Below are positions 8,916 to 17,329 of a stretch of 64,000 bases of DNA, piece by piece. Positions within the stretch are counted from its first letter, which is position 1. Each line of letters begins with the position of its first letter. The DNA is from Aminipila sp032051575. GTDB taxonomy: Bacteria > Bacillota > Clostridia > Peptostreptococcales > Anaerovoracaceae. The stretch spans positions 310,001-374,000 of the forward strand of contig NZ_DAMBYD010000003.1 of the NCBI RefSeq assembly GCF_032051575.1. Reading direction: 5' to 3'. The translations under genes were made by a program, and so were the position numbers. The notes below the pieces were generated by a model. It did no database searches, was not told where the DNA came from, and worked only from the letters and a program-made list of their open reading frames with translations.

Positions 8916-9054
8916 TAAAAACCTCCTCTCAAATGTTTAACGTTTTATTAGCCTTAAATGTGCGGATCAAATGGTAAATTTATTTTAATATATTTATTTT
9001 CACAATTCTCTCATTAAAAAACAGCATTTCAAAATCAAATTCCCTTTGATATCT

Positions 9055-9117
9055 AAATAAAAAAACAGAGGCTAATGCTATGAATATTCACTAAGAAAAT
9101 TCATAACGCCAGCCTCT
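9055..9117 (-). terminator. Terminator downstream of tRNA-Gly
   Basis: Stem AGAGGCT/AGCCTCT (9067-9117) with an inner TATGAAT/ATTCATA stem, followed on the minus strand by seven T. A second hairpin (AATAATCCAA/TTGGATTATT, about 9147-9190) directly follows the tRNA. Confidence 0.7.
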
Positions 9118-9195
9118 ATTTAAACTACAAATCATTGAATAAAGCAATAATCCAACCTAAGCCCAAATAGGTACAAAGTTTGGATTATTATTGTT

Positions 9196-9269
9196 TGGAG
9201 CAGGCAGCGGGAATCGAACCCGCAACCTCAGCTTGGGAAGCTGATATTTTGCCACTAAACTATGCCTGC
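9196..9269 (-). tRNA. tRNA-Gly(CCC)
   Basis: Cloverleaf on the minus strand: acceptor GCAGGCA/TGCCTGC, anticodon stem TCAGC/GCTGA around loop TTCCCAA (anticodon CCC, reads GGG), T arm GCGGGTTCGAATCCCGC, discriminator T and encoded CCA. Two hairpins follow it, and the eut operon lies upstream on the same strand. Confidence 0.95.
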
Positions 9270-9408
9270 ATATATTCACATTTTTCTTATCTACATAATC
9301 TAAAAGATATTTGTAAACAATTCCAAATAAATTATACTCCTTATTACCCCTTCTGTAAATACTAGAATTTTTTTCTACAACTATTTGCTTCATTATTTAC
9401 ATAAAAAA

Positions 9409-9424
9409 AGAGTCCGCAGACTCT
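9409..9424 (-). terminator. Terminator of the eut locus
   Basis: Stem AGAGTC-tgcg-GACTCT followed by seven T on the minus strand, 15 bp beyond the eutJ stop codon. Confidence 0.8.
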
Positions 9425-9438
9425 TCCATTCTACTTAT

Positions 9439-10281
9439 CTAATTTGCTTCACAATTCATTGCGATGCCAGCAGGAGTTACTAAAAACGGATTATCAGGTT
9501 TAATAGTAGTCAATCCTGTTTCCTTTTCAAATATTTTTTCAATTCCAGTCAAGCAACACGTTCCTCCACAAAGGTAAATCGTATCCACTTCTTTTGGATT
9601 GACATATTTTTTAACGATAGTGGCCATCTTTTCAATAACTGCTTTTACTACTGGAAAAATTTCTTTGTGTTTGCTATAATCTTGCTTTATAACTTCTGCT
9701 TCTGCAAAAGATATATGATAATTTCCTGCCAGAACTAAAGATACATGAGTTCCCCCGGTGGGTTCATCTTCAATCTGTACCACCTTCTTGTTCTTTAAGA
9801 TAGCTAGTCCAGTTGTGCCACCTCCAATATCCACAACAACCCCGTTCTCTATTTGATAAATAGAATTTGCAGCTGTAGGTTCATCAAGAATATTAGTCAC
9901 TTCAAAACCCGCACCCTCTGCTACATAGCTGTGCGTCTTAATACTAGAGTCTGTTCCTGCAGGCATGGCAATAGCACAATTAATTAGCTCTCTGCCGCCT
10001 AAACGCTGTTCTAATTTTGCCTTTAATTCCTTTACAATATTCAACGCTCCTGTATAGTCGTAAACAATACCATCTCTAAGTACAGATGCAGCTTTTTTTT
10101 CGCAGGCAACTGGATTATTCTCCTCATCAAGCACCACTATTACGATATACGCAGTACCCAGATCAAGACCAACCTTAAGCTTGCTTCCAACAGGCTGAAA
10201 AGTCATACTTTGTGATTTTTCTACTCTTTCCATATATTCATTTACTCTTTTTAAATCCATCATATCTTCATTGCCTTTCAT
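9439..10281 (-). CDS. eutJ: Ethanolamine utilisation chaperone-like protein EutJ
   Basis: A 280-residue actin/Hsp70-fold ATPase, shorter than DnaK because it has only the nucleotide-binding domain. Phosphate loop 1 (VGLDLGTAY), phosphate loop 2 (VVDIGGGTTG) and the adenosine loop (YLCGGTCC) are all present. EutJ is thought to help assemble or reactivate enzymes of the eut microcompartment, but its exact role is unproven. It is the last gene of the locus and is separated from eutQ by 188 bp containing a strong hairpin, so it may be expressed at a different level. A start at the internal ATG pair (10260-10263), preceded by AAAGG, is possible. Confidence 0.92.
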   Translation of the reverse strand: MKGNEDMMDLKRVNEYMERVEKSQSMTFQPVGSKLKVGLDLGTAYIVIVVLDEENNPVACEKKAASVLRDGIVYDYTGALNIVKELKAKLEQRLGGRELINCAIAMPAGTDSSIKTHSYVAEGAGFEVTNILDEPTAANSIYQIENGVVVDIGGGTTGLAILKNKKVVQIEDEPTGGTHVSLVLAGNYHISFAEAEVIKQDYSKHKEIFPVVKAVIEKMATIVKKYVNPKEVDTIYLCGGTCCLTGIEKIFEKETGLTTIKPDNPFLVTPAGIAMNCEAN

Positions 10282-10402
10282 CCTAGTATTGTACCATTAT
10301 TATCCTTTAATATGCTCATTATAAATTGCTTTATTTTTCTTTGCAATACAAAATAATTTTTTGCCACGAAACTACATTCCATAATTTCCTTTTTCCAAGA
10401 GA

Positions 10403-10438
10403 TTTAATGGGCCAGATATACCTATCTGCCCCATTAAA
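10403..10438 (-). other. Strong hairpin between eutQ and eutJ
   Basis: Arms TTTAATGGG/CCCATTAAA plus CAGATA/TATCTG, with a single C-C mismatch and a 4-nt loop. No T tract follows on the minus strand, so it is not a classical terminator. It could stabilise the 3' end of the upstream message or attenuate readthrough into eutJ. The rest of the eutQ-eutJ gap (10282-10469) shows nothing else I can support. Confidence 0.6.
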
Positions 10439-10469
10439 CTCAAAGTCTGATATGAAAGAAGTATTTTTA

Positions 10470-10919
10470 CTATGCTAATTCCTGCCAATTTGCTGGATAT
10501 ACAAAATATGCATATCTAGTGTTATTAGGTGTACTAAAATGGATGTGGCTGCCTTTAGGAATGAGTATGATATCCCCCTTGTTGCCACGAATCACATTTC
10601 CGCCATCAATCTTAATGTCTAAAGTTCCATCAATGACATAATCAAACTCATCATATGTAAGTGTCCATTCAAAATCTGCACCATCAACAAGTTCCATGAT
10701 GCCAGCCCCCATTCTTGGTGCTTCTTCTAAAGATACGATGTCCTTTAGCTTTACATCCTCCCTGCCTTCAAAAGCTTCTGTCTTTACAGTGTCACCACGT
10801 ACAACTAAGATGCCGCTGTTTTTATCCGTTTCTTTTTTAAATTCCCCATTGGCTTTAGCTGTTGCCTGTACTAGCAATTCTTTTACTATTGCCTTTACCA
10901 ATTCTTCACTAATATTCAT
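10470..10919 (-). CDS. eutQ: Ethanolamine utilisation cupin protein EutQ
   Basis: A 149-residue single-domain cupin. After a roughly 50-residue N-terminal region, the beta-barrel carries the EutQ pattern with TYDEFDYVIDGTLDIKIDG and the second cupin strand set (GNKGDIILIPKGSHIHFS). In Salmonella, EutQ has been reported to have acetate kinase activity and to help microcompartment formation. The Clostridial form here is shorter than the enteric 230-residue protein and lacks most of its N-terminal part. It lies 15 bp after eutH. Confidence 0.9.
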   Translation of the reverse strand: MNISEELVKAIVKELLVQATAKANGEFKKETDKNSGILVVRGDTVKTEAFEGREDVKLKDIVSLEEAPRMGAGIMELVDGADFEWTLTYDEFDYVIDGTLDIKIDGGNVIRGNKGDIILIPKGSHIHFSTPNNTRYAYFVYPANWQELA

Positions 10920-10934
10920 AATTATTCTCCTATC

Positions 10935-12173
10935 CTATGCTATCATTTGTTCTTCTTCTTCTGTGGATTCAATTTTGCTAAGAAGCTTTGGTGCTAAGAT
11001 ATTTGCTAATACCAAAGCAGTAATACCCGCAGTAAGTTTACCAACAACTACTGGGAAAATCATTTCCGGATTATTACCTGCCGTAAATCCTAAGTGATCT
11101 CCAAATACAAATGCACCTGATACAGCAAAGGCTACGTTCATTAACTTAGCTTTTGGATTCATGTCACCCATTATATTAAACATAGCAATGTTATTTGCAA
11201 GAGTAGCAACCATACCTGCAGATCCTGTATCATTCATACCTAGATGACCACCAACCTTCTCTAAAGTAGTACCAAATGTCTTTGTTATCCACTTAACCAT
11301 TGGGAAAGCACCAACTAATACACAAGAAATCTGACCACAGACCAGCAGACCGGATTCTAGTCCATTTACTCCGCCATTCTTATCTGGGTCTACCATAATA
11401 TCAAACAACGGAAGCATGATTCCTGTTTCATATTCAAAGATTGCAATTGCTGTAAATATAGTAATAATAACAGTTACTGCAGTTCCAAAATGATTAAATC
11501 CATTAATCATACTTGCTGGCTTAAACCAAAGACCAAGTACAATTAAACCAGCCACAACAATAACTGGAATTAAGTTAATTAAAATAGTAATAAGGCTGAT
11601 TTTATATGGTGTAATATTCATCACAAGACCACCAGCAATACAACCGATTGGAATCGTAATCAAACCTGCCAAAATGCCGGCTGCCAGATAAGGACGGTCC
11701 TTCTTTTTAATAATGGACAGCGCTACTGGGATGGTAAATACTATAGTAGGTCCCATCATAGATCCCAAAATTAATCCTGAAAAATTCCCTAGGGTATCAT
11801 TGGCTGCAAGCTGCATTGCCAGCGGGTAACCTCCCATATCGCACGCTAGCAAAGTCGTTGCAAACATAGAAGGGTCTGCCCCAACCAATGTATAGATTGG
11901 TGAAATGATTGGCTTTAATAAAATAGATAATACCGGAGCTGCTGCAACAACACCAGCCATTGCTAATGCCAAAGGTCCCATGGCATTGAACCCTTCATCA
12001 AACTGTTCACCGTATCCAAGCTTATTTCCTCGAATTTTATCAATTGCGCCTACTAACATGAAGATTGTCATAATTGTTACAATAACCGAGTTTACTGTTA
12101 AATTTCCGATGTATGCATGCAGACTTTCCGTCAACACCGACACATCAAAAGCATTTATTAATTCATCAAACAT
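10935..12173 (-). CDS. eutH: Ethanolamine permease EutH
   Basis: A 412-residue polytopic membrane protein with about ten hydrophobic segments, close in length to enteric EutH (408). Typical stretches are VNSVIVTIMTIFMLVGAID at the N terminus, LACDMGGYPLA and GLEAGLLV-like GLESGLLVCGQ. EutH imports protonated ethanolamine when external pH or concentration is low. At higher pH the neutral amine diffuses in. The gene sits between the shell/PduT-like gene and eutQ in one polycistronic series. Confidence 0.95.
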   Translation of the reverse strand: MFDELINAFDVSVLTESLHAYIGNLTVNSVIVTIMTIFMLVGAIDKIRGNKLGYGEQFDEGFNAMGPLALAMAGVVAAAPVLSILLKPIISPIYTLVGADPSMFATTLLACDMGGYPLAMQLAANDTLGNFSGLILGSMMGPTIVFTIPVALSIIKKKDRPYLAAGILAGLITIPIGCIAGGLVMNITPYKISLITILINLIPVIVVAGLIVLGLWFKPASMINGFNHFGTAVTVIITIFTAIAIFEYETGIMLPLFDIMVDPDKNGGVNGLESGLLVCGQISCVLVGAFPMVKWITKTFGTTLEKVGGHLGMNDTGSAGMVATLANNIAMFNIMGDMNPKAKLMNVAFAVSGAFVFGDHLGFTAGNNPEMIFPVVVGKLTAGITALVLANILAPKLLSKIESTEEEEQMIA

Positions 12174-12221
12174 ATCTTTCCTCCTGTATCATTTATTACC
12201 CATATTGCTGTAACCCTCCTG

Positions 12222-12761
12222 CTACAGCAAGCTCTCTAATAGTTTTGGAGATGGTCTTGGGATTACGGTGCTGCCTACCAATAGTTCCGATACATTTTCA
12301 GCCGCCGCTACAGCTGCCCGGACTGCACCTACATCACCCGTGAATGTAACCATGCCTTTTCCACCTATGGCACACCCCATACGTATCTCAATTAATGTGA
12401 TATTAGCCGCCTTGACCGCTGCATCTGCTGCAGTAATTGCTGACGCTATTGAATAAAACTCTAATACACCAACAGCACCTAATGTCCCAACAGGATTTGT
12501 CATATATATAGCAGGGATTACCTGATCATTAATATTAGGGATAAACAATGTATCAACCGCATGAGCGCCACTTCTTTTCAGACCATCCTTCATAGATGCT
12601 TCTACTGCACCTGTCTCTCCCCCAATAACAACCAGATACTTTCCAGGACATACTGTGGAAGCCCGAAGTACATTCACCTGCGCTGCCTTAATCATAAAAT
12701 CACAAACTTCAATTCCCCTGGCGATACTATTTAATTCAATCATACCTACTGCATTTGCCAT
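12222..12761 (-). CDS. PduT-like tandem-BMC shell protein with Fe-S ligand
   Basis: A trimer-forming shell protein made of two BMC domains (about residues 4-85 and 98-178) in 179 residues. Cys38, in the sequence TVCPGK of the first domain, matches the position of the cysteine that ligates a [4Fe-4S] cluster at the three-fold pore of Salmonella PduT. This suggests an electron conduit through the shell. It is encoded 5 bp after the PduS-like flavoprotein, its natural partner. The family is also found in several clostridial eut loci. Confidence 0.9.
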   Translation of the reverse strand: MANAVGMIELNSIARGIEVCDFMIKAAQVNVLRASTVCPGKYLVVIGGETGAVEASMKDGLKRSGAHAVDTLFIPNINDQVIPAIYMTNPVGTLGAVGVLEFYSIASAITAADAAVKAANITLIEIRMGCAIGGKGMVTFTGDVGAVRAAVAAAENVSELLVGSTVIPRPSPKLLESLL

Positions 12762-12766
12762 AGCGC

Positions 12767-14119
12767 CTACTCCTTCTCTTTGTTAATGACAATTCGTTCA
12801 CCATCAACTGATGTGATTCTGCCTTTTATACTTGCATGTACATTTGCAGAAAGTGCCCCCTCTTTTGCCTTTACCATTAAGTCTCCTTTTTGCACCTTAT
12901 CACCAACAGTTACACACACGTCTCCTGACACTCCAATGTGTTGTTTCATTAAAATTGAAACACACTCAGGTTCTATGGATACACAATCATCGGCATGTGC
13001 ATTAAAATAATTCATCAAATCCAATCTGGCCACTAATCTCTCTGTAGGAATCCGCCTATATAACAGTTCTTCTAATGCTACTGGTGCTTTATTCGATGCG
13101 GGTTTCAGTCCACGGCCTGCTAACTGTCCTTTTACATAACTATTTACTTTACGTGGAGAAAGCCCCATAGGACAAGCAAACATCTCACATACTCCGCAGT
13201 CACAACAGTTGGCAGCGTCACCAAATGCCACCTCATACTCGCTGTCATCCACAATTAATTTTTCTCTATACATATTTCTCATAACCATATTGGGTCGAAT
13301 TTTGTGCCCTATTAAATATCTTGGACACATATCAGTGCACATTTTGCATTGAACACAAGCGCTTTTCGTCTGGGCTATAATAGACGGAAGTGGAAGTTCT
13401 GCGCACTTTACTAAATAGTGATTTTTAGGCAGTACAAGAATATTTCCTGTAGTCTTTGTCACCGTTAAACCTTGAATATTGTTTCCTCTATATACCTTTC
13501 CCATCATGGGTCCTCCCACGATAATATCATATTCTGCCAATGTGGGGCCTGCTTGGTTAATACACTCCTGTAAAGTTGTTCCAAGGGGAACATGAAGCAT
13601 AATTGGCTGTGCCACCTCTCCCACTACTGAAAGGTACTTATCTGTAACTGGATTTCCCTTTAATGCCTGGTATACATTTAACATAGTACCCACGTTGCTG
13701 ACTACCGCACCTACGTCCAGCGGCAATCCCCTTTCTGGTACACTGCGCCCTGTAACCAATTGCACTAAGGTCTGCTCATCACCTGCCGGATAAAACGAGT
13801 TCATCATCACCAATTTAAACGAGGAGCTGGTTTCATTTATAGCCTTTTGTAATGCTTGTATTTCCTTTTGATACTTACTCTTTAAAGCTATTACTTTGTG
13901 CTCTGCTCCTAAATGCTCAGCTACAATTTGCGCTGCCTCTAAAATTTCATTTGGAAATGTTCTCATTAAATATTTATCCGTTTCAATTAAAGGCTCGCAC
14001 TCTGCTGCATTTATTATAAATACTTGGGCTTTTGCAGAAATCTTTACATGGGTAGGAAACCCTGCACCGCCTGCACCAACTATTCCAGCATCTTTTACTG
14101 TCTCTATCAGGTTCATCAT
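12767..14119 (-). CDS. PduS-like RnfC-type cobalamin reductase / electron-transfer protein
   Basis: A 450-residue soluble relative of RnfC/NuoF. The N-terminal glycine-rich flavin/NADH-binding region has GAGGAGFPTHVK. A SLBB segment follows near the middle. Two [4Fe-4S] cluster motifs (CVQCKMCTDMC near 255 and CCDCGVCEMFAC near 308) come next, then a C-terminal barrel-sandwich hybrid. PduS reduces cob(III)/cob(II)alamin for the adenosyltransferase and binds PduT. In this locus it probably serves EutT and/or lets electrons cross the shell. The second ATG (14116) may be the start. Confidence 0.92.
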   Translation of the reverse strand: MMNLIETVKDAGIVGAGGAGFPTHVKISAKAQVFIINAAECEPLIETDKYLMRTFPNEILEAAQIVAEHLGAEHKVIALKSKYQKEIQALQKAINETSSSFKLVMMNSFYPAGDEQTLVQLVTGRSVPERGLPLDVGAVVSNVGTMLNVYQALKGNPVTDKYLSVVGEVAQPIMLHVPLGTTLQECINQAGPTLAEYDIIVGGPMMGKVYRGNNIQGLTVTKTTGNILVLPKNHYLVKCAELPLPSIIAQTKSACVQCKMCTDMCPRYLIGHKIRPNMVMRNMYREKLIVDDSEYEVAFGDAANCCDCGVCEMFACPMGLSPRKVNSYVKGQLAGRGLKPASNKAPVALEELLYRRIPTERLVARLDLMNYFNAHADDCVSIEPECVSILMKQHIGVSGDVCVTVGDKVQKGDLMVKAKEGALSANVHASIKGRITSVDGERIVINKEKE

Positions 14120-14146
14120 CTCACCTCGTTACACGTCCTCTACCTT

Positions 14147-14449
14147 TTAAAGTACATTTTCATTGATTTCCTTATCATCTACAATTCCTACAATTGTAGC
14201 ATCAACCGGTATTGCTGCATCCCCGACTGCGCTTCGTGCTGAGCTTCCTGAGACGTACAAAACAATTTCACCAACTCCCGCTCCAATAATGTCTGCAGCA
14301 ACAATTGGACTAAAGGAATTTTTTTCATCTAAAACATCAATTGGCTTAAGAATCATCAGTTTTATTCCTGACAAACTTTCTTCTTTTCTAGTTGCCCAAA
14401 TGTTTCCAATAACCTTTGCTACCTTCATATAAGTGATCCTCTCTTTCAC
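14147..14449 (-). CDS. eutN: Pentameric vertex protein EutN
   Basis: Shell vertex protein of the EutN/CcmL family, which forms pentamers that cap the corners of the microcompartment. The 100 residues begin MKVAKVIGNIWAT (residues 8-20) and contain the family core LMILKPID, then VAADIIGAGVGEIVLYVSGSSAR and VDATIVGIVD. The first Met is seven residues upstream of the conserved MKVAKV start, so translation probably begins at 14428. Confidence 0.95.
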   Translation of the reverse strand: MKERITYMKVAKVIGNIWATRKEESLSGIKLMILKPIDVLDEKNSFSPIVAADIIGAGVGEIVLYVSGSSARSAVGDAAIPVDATIVGIVDDKEINENVL

Positions 14450-14485
14450 ACAGCACTGCGCTCTCGGTTTTTTTATTTTTTATAT

Positions 14486-15238
14486 TCATCTAATTGCAAA
14501 TGAAATGCCTCTTTGCTCTGCATACTCGCGAGCCAAATCGGTAATAATTGTTTTTTCCGTTACATAAATTAGCTCTGTATTTTGCTCACAAATGTTATGT
14601 ATATCACGTTCTGTAATAACCCTCTTCGTCAATGATATGGCTTCTTTTTTACTAGCTTCAACAGCAATATCTGACTGCTTTTCTTCTATGGGGCAACTGT
14701 TTTTCTTCTCCAATGGACCTTCGTGATTCAGGATAACTTGCTCCAATTGCTCTAAGCTGCAAAAGCAAATCCCTGCATTTTTCAACAGTTCTATTTTCTG
14801 TATCATCATCCCGTAATAAAGTTTAGGCGCTGTTTCCCTATATTGGAACACCTCTACTTCCTCACTCGGAACAAATATTCTCTTGCCTAATAAAACTGCT
14901 TTGATCGCCAGTTCTGTAAACGGTGTATCTGCAATACCCTCTGCAATTTTCCCCAATGATTTAATGCTTAGATACCGCATCACAACCACATCAAATTGCT
15001 GCATATCACACTGATATTCATTTGTTAAGGCACACGTAATATCAAACTTGTGGGAAAGCCTCTGATTTTCCCATAGGTCATGGCAAGCTGTACCATGATC
15101 CTCAGAAAGAATTAGTAACTTAGGTTTTTGACTTATTTCCTCATATGGTGGCAGCTGTATTTCTGGATGATTTTCCATGACAGAAATTTTTTCTGCAACT
15201 TTTACTGCAATTTGACTTACTAATTCATTGAAATCCAT
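14486..15238 (-). CDS. Conserved eut/grp microcompartment protein, TIGR02536-type
   Basis: A 250-residue protein found between eutN and pduL in many Firmicutes eut loci and annotated as ethanolamine utilisation protein family TIGR02536. The N terminus (MDFNELVSQIAVKVAEKI) is an amphipathic helix like those that target cargo to the shell. Residues 38-175 look like a flavoprotein-type Rossmann domain. The C-terminal 60 residues (ITERDIHNICEQNT...ITDLAREYAEQRGI) resemble the tail found on other microcompartment accessory proteins, including EutT here. The activity is unknown. Confidence 0.8.
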   Translation of the reverse strand: MDFNELVSQIAVKVAEKISVMENHPEIQLPPYEEISQKPKLLILSEDHGTACHDLWENQRLSHKFDITCALTNEYQCDMQQFDVVVMRYLSIKSLGKIAEGIADTPFTELAIKAVLLGKRIFVPSEEVEVFQYRETAPKLYYGMMIQKIELLKNAGICFCSLEQLEQVILNHEGPLEKKNSCPIEEKQSDIAVEASKKEAISLTKRVITERDIHNICEQNTELIYVTEKTIITDLAREYAEQRGISFAIR

Positions 15239-15270
15239 CTTCTCCCCTCCTCTCTAACTTGCTTTGCAAT

Positions 15271-15891
15271 TCATTTCACCCTGCTATCTATAATTCGTCC
15301 TAAGGTAAATCCCTCGCATGCTGCCGCATTTGCCTCATCAGTATCAATGTGGGCTTTGTAGCTGGATGCTTCATCTACACGAACAATAACATCTTGCAAG
15401 ATAACAGGCCTCTCTGTAATGATTTCTAAGCGTACTCTCTGCTTATCAACTAACTTCAATCTGTCAGCCATCTCTGGTGGTACATGAATGTGTGCTTTGG
15501 CAATGATAGCTCCCTCTGAAAGAGCTACCACACCATTTGGGCCTTTTAATACAAAAGCCCCCGACTCATTTAACTGTCCAGACAACCTGATTGGAGCAGT
15601 CATTCCAAGCATCATGCAATCACTCCGAGACAGCTCTATCTGTGTTTTAACTCTGGTAGGTCCTAGAATAGAAATTTTCTTTTCGCCCTTAGGTCCTACC
15701 AGCGTTATCTTCTCTTCTGCCAAGTATTGACCTGGTTGTGATAATGCTCTTTTACCCGTTAGTTTATAACCGACCCCAAACAGCTGCTCTAAATCAGTTT
15801 GGCTAAGGTGCACATGTCTGGCAGAAGTTTCTACTTGTACCAATCCGTTTGCCTGAATGGCATCTTTCATTGCCTGAACCAGATTTTCCAT
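15271..15891 (-). CDS. pduL: PduL-type phosphotransacylase (EutD role)
   Basis: Converts acetyl-CoA and phosphate to acetyl phosphate and free CoA, recycling CoA inside the microcompartment. The 206-residue protein has the two PduL repeats with zinc-binding histidines in ETSARHVHLS (near residues 22-31) and KAHIHVPPEMA. This is unrelated to the Pta/EutD fold that does the same job in enteric eut operons. The start ATG has AAGGAG upstream. It follows eutT and precedes the TIGR02536-type gene in one operon. Confidence 0.95.
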   Translation of the reverse strand: MENLVQAMKDAIQANGLVQVETSARHVHLSQTDLEQLFGVGYKLTGKRALSQPGQYLAEEKITLVGPKGEKKISILGPTRVKTQIELSRSDCMMLGMTAPIRLSGQLNESGAFVLKGPNGVVALSEGAIIAKAHIHVPPEMADRLKLVDKQRVRLEIITERPVILQDVIVRVDEASSYKAHIDTDEANAAACEGFTLGRIIDSRVK

Positions 15892-15905
15892 TGCTCAATC
15901 TCCTT

Positions 15906-16703
15906 CTATTGATATTCTCCTGCCAGCCATTTGCACATCAAGACATGCAGAGCACTGGATAGTCGATTTAATTCTTCTATTATGTCAATTCTACTGCATT
16001 TTCCGTTTTGACAAAAAGCCGTCGCTGCAGATACTTCTACCTCACGGATAGCAGCACGGAGCTGATTCAGCATAGCGTACTGTGTACCCATAGTATAGTT
16101 AGGCATAACCATCTGCTTAATTCCAAAGAACTTCATCGGATCGTGAGAACGATCACGCAACTCGCTATGAGTAAGCCCTATTATTAAACCATTTTCCAAT
16201 ACTTCATCCAAAACTTCGCATTTCATAATATTTTGTAGTGTTAATAATACACTATTTAAATCTGCAATTAATTTATTGGATGTACCTGCATCTGACATCA
16301 ATGCCTGATCCAGAATAATCATCGTTTGAATGGAATCTAACTTCCCTCGAAACAATATCCTTGGATGATTTTTGGCTACCAGAAAGTTTCCATGAAGTTG
16401 ACACATATGCTCTGGTTTTTTCATATAAAACGCACCTGTTTCAAAATCCACATAAGTGGGTTTCCAAGCTTGTGCTGTCTCTGAATCGCAAGTTACTGTT
16501 ACCTCAGACGATTCACTGTTCTTCACCACTGATGGCTCTGGCTGCACAGGGGGTTCTTTTAAGATTTTTATTTTACGTTGCTGTAAATATTCACGAGCTG
16601 CAGGTGATAAAATTGTTTCCTTCGGTATACAAAAGTACTCCGGTTGATTGTTTCTAAGCTCATCCCGCAATATAGCTTCTGTTATGACTTTCAACGCGTT
16701 CAC
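15906..16703 (-). CDS. eutT: Cobalamin adenosyltransferase EutT
   Basis: Makes adenosylcobalamin for the lyase from ATP and reduced cobalamin. The 265-residue protein has an N-terminal region like the tail of other eut accessory proteins (ILSPAAREYLQQRKIKIL), then the adenosyltransferase helix bundle with LVAKNHPRILFRGKLDSI and the C-terminal four-helix part (LNQLRAAIREVEVSAA). The HX11CCX2C metal site of enteric EutT is not evident, so this belongs to the variant lacking it. The first codon is GTG inside a GGGAGG ribosome-binding region; a TTG at 16694 is an alternative start. Confidence 0.92.
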   Translation of the reverse strand: MNALKVITEAILRDELRNNQPEYFCIPKETILSPAAREYLQQRKIKILKEPPVQPEPSVVKNSESSEVTVTCDSETAQAWKPTYVDFETGAFYMKKPEHMCQLHGNFLVAKNHPRILFRGKLDSIQTMIILDQALMSDAGTSNKLIADLNSVLLTLQNIMKCEVLDEVLENGLIIGLTHSELRDRSHDPMKFFGIKQMVMPNYTMGTQYAMLNQLRAAIREVEVSAATAFCQNGKCSRIDIIEELNRLSSALHVLMCKWLAGEYQ

Positions 16704-16729
16704 CTCCCACCTCTTGTTTTACATAATAA

Positions 16730-17014
16730 TTATTTCTGTAAAACAGGAAGTATAAATTCCACCTCTTCATGTGGTCTTGGGATTACATGTACGGAGATTA
16801 ATTCTCCAACACGTTCTGCTGCTGCTGCTCCTGCATCTGTTGCAGCTTTCACAGCACCTACATCACCTTTTACCATTACTGTGACCAAACCACCGCCTAC
16901 GTGCTCTTTGCCAATTAAAGTTACATTTGCCGCCTTTACCATTGCATCTGCCGCTTCTATAGAACCTACAAGTCCTTTCGTTTCAATCATTCCTAATGCT
17001 TGAACTGCTGTCAT
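16730..17014 (-). CDS. eutM: EutM-type hexameric shell protein, copy 2
   Basis: A 94-residue single BMC domain forming hexameric facets of the shell. The sequence has MIETKGLVGSIEAADAMVKAANV at the start of the fold (residues 8-30), the pore-lining segment KEHVGGGLVTVMVKGDVGAV and ends VHVIPRPHEEVEFILP. It is almost identical to the gene directly before it (17028-17309), differing mainly at the N terminus, at one K/R in the pore strand and at the last residues. This indicates a recent tandem duplication. Confidence 0.95.
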   Translation of the reverse strand: MTAVQALGMIETKGLVGSIEAADAMVKAANVTLIGKEHVGGGLVTVMVKGDVGAVKAATDAGAAAAERVGELISVHVIPRPHEEVEFILPVLQK

Positions 17015-17027
17015 TTTCCATTCCTCC

Positions 17028-17309
17028 TTATTTCAATACTGGAAGTATATTTTCTACTTCTTCATGTGGTCTTGGGATTACATGTACGGATAACAATTCT
17101 CCGACACGTTCTGCTGCTGCTGCTCCTGCATCTGTTGCTGCTTTTACTGCCCCTACATCGCCTCTTACCATCACTGTAACTAATCCACCACCTACATGTT
17201 CTTTACCAATTAAAGTTACATTTGCTGCCTTTACCATTGCATCTGCTGCTTCTATAGAGCCCACAAGCCCTTTTGTCTCAATCATGCCTAATGCCTGCAT
17301 TGCTAACAT
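17028..17309 (-). CDS. eutM: EutM-type hexameric shell protein, copy 1
   Basis: A 93-residue BMC-H protein and the main facet tile of the shell. It keeps the EutM/PduA pattern GMIETKGLVGSIEAADAM and a C-terminal HVIPRPHEEVENILPVL. Together with the near-identical downstream copy it probably forms mixed hexamers or simply raises the dose. It lies 20 bp after eutE and 13 bp before copy 2, each with its own GGAGG-type ribosome binding site. Confidence 0.95.
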   Translation of the reverse strand: MLAMQALGMIETKGLVGSIEAADAMVKAANVTLIGKEHVGGGLVTVMVRGDVGAVKAATDAGAAAAERVGELLSVHVIPRPHEEVENILPVLK

Positions 17310-17329
17310 CTCAAATCCTCCTCACAACT

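Noticed and set aside
9180..9365. Plus-strand ORF beginning MDYYCLEQAAGIEPATSAW
   Set aside because: It is the complement of tRNA-Gly; such IEPAT proteins are a known artefact of tRNA genes.
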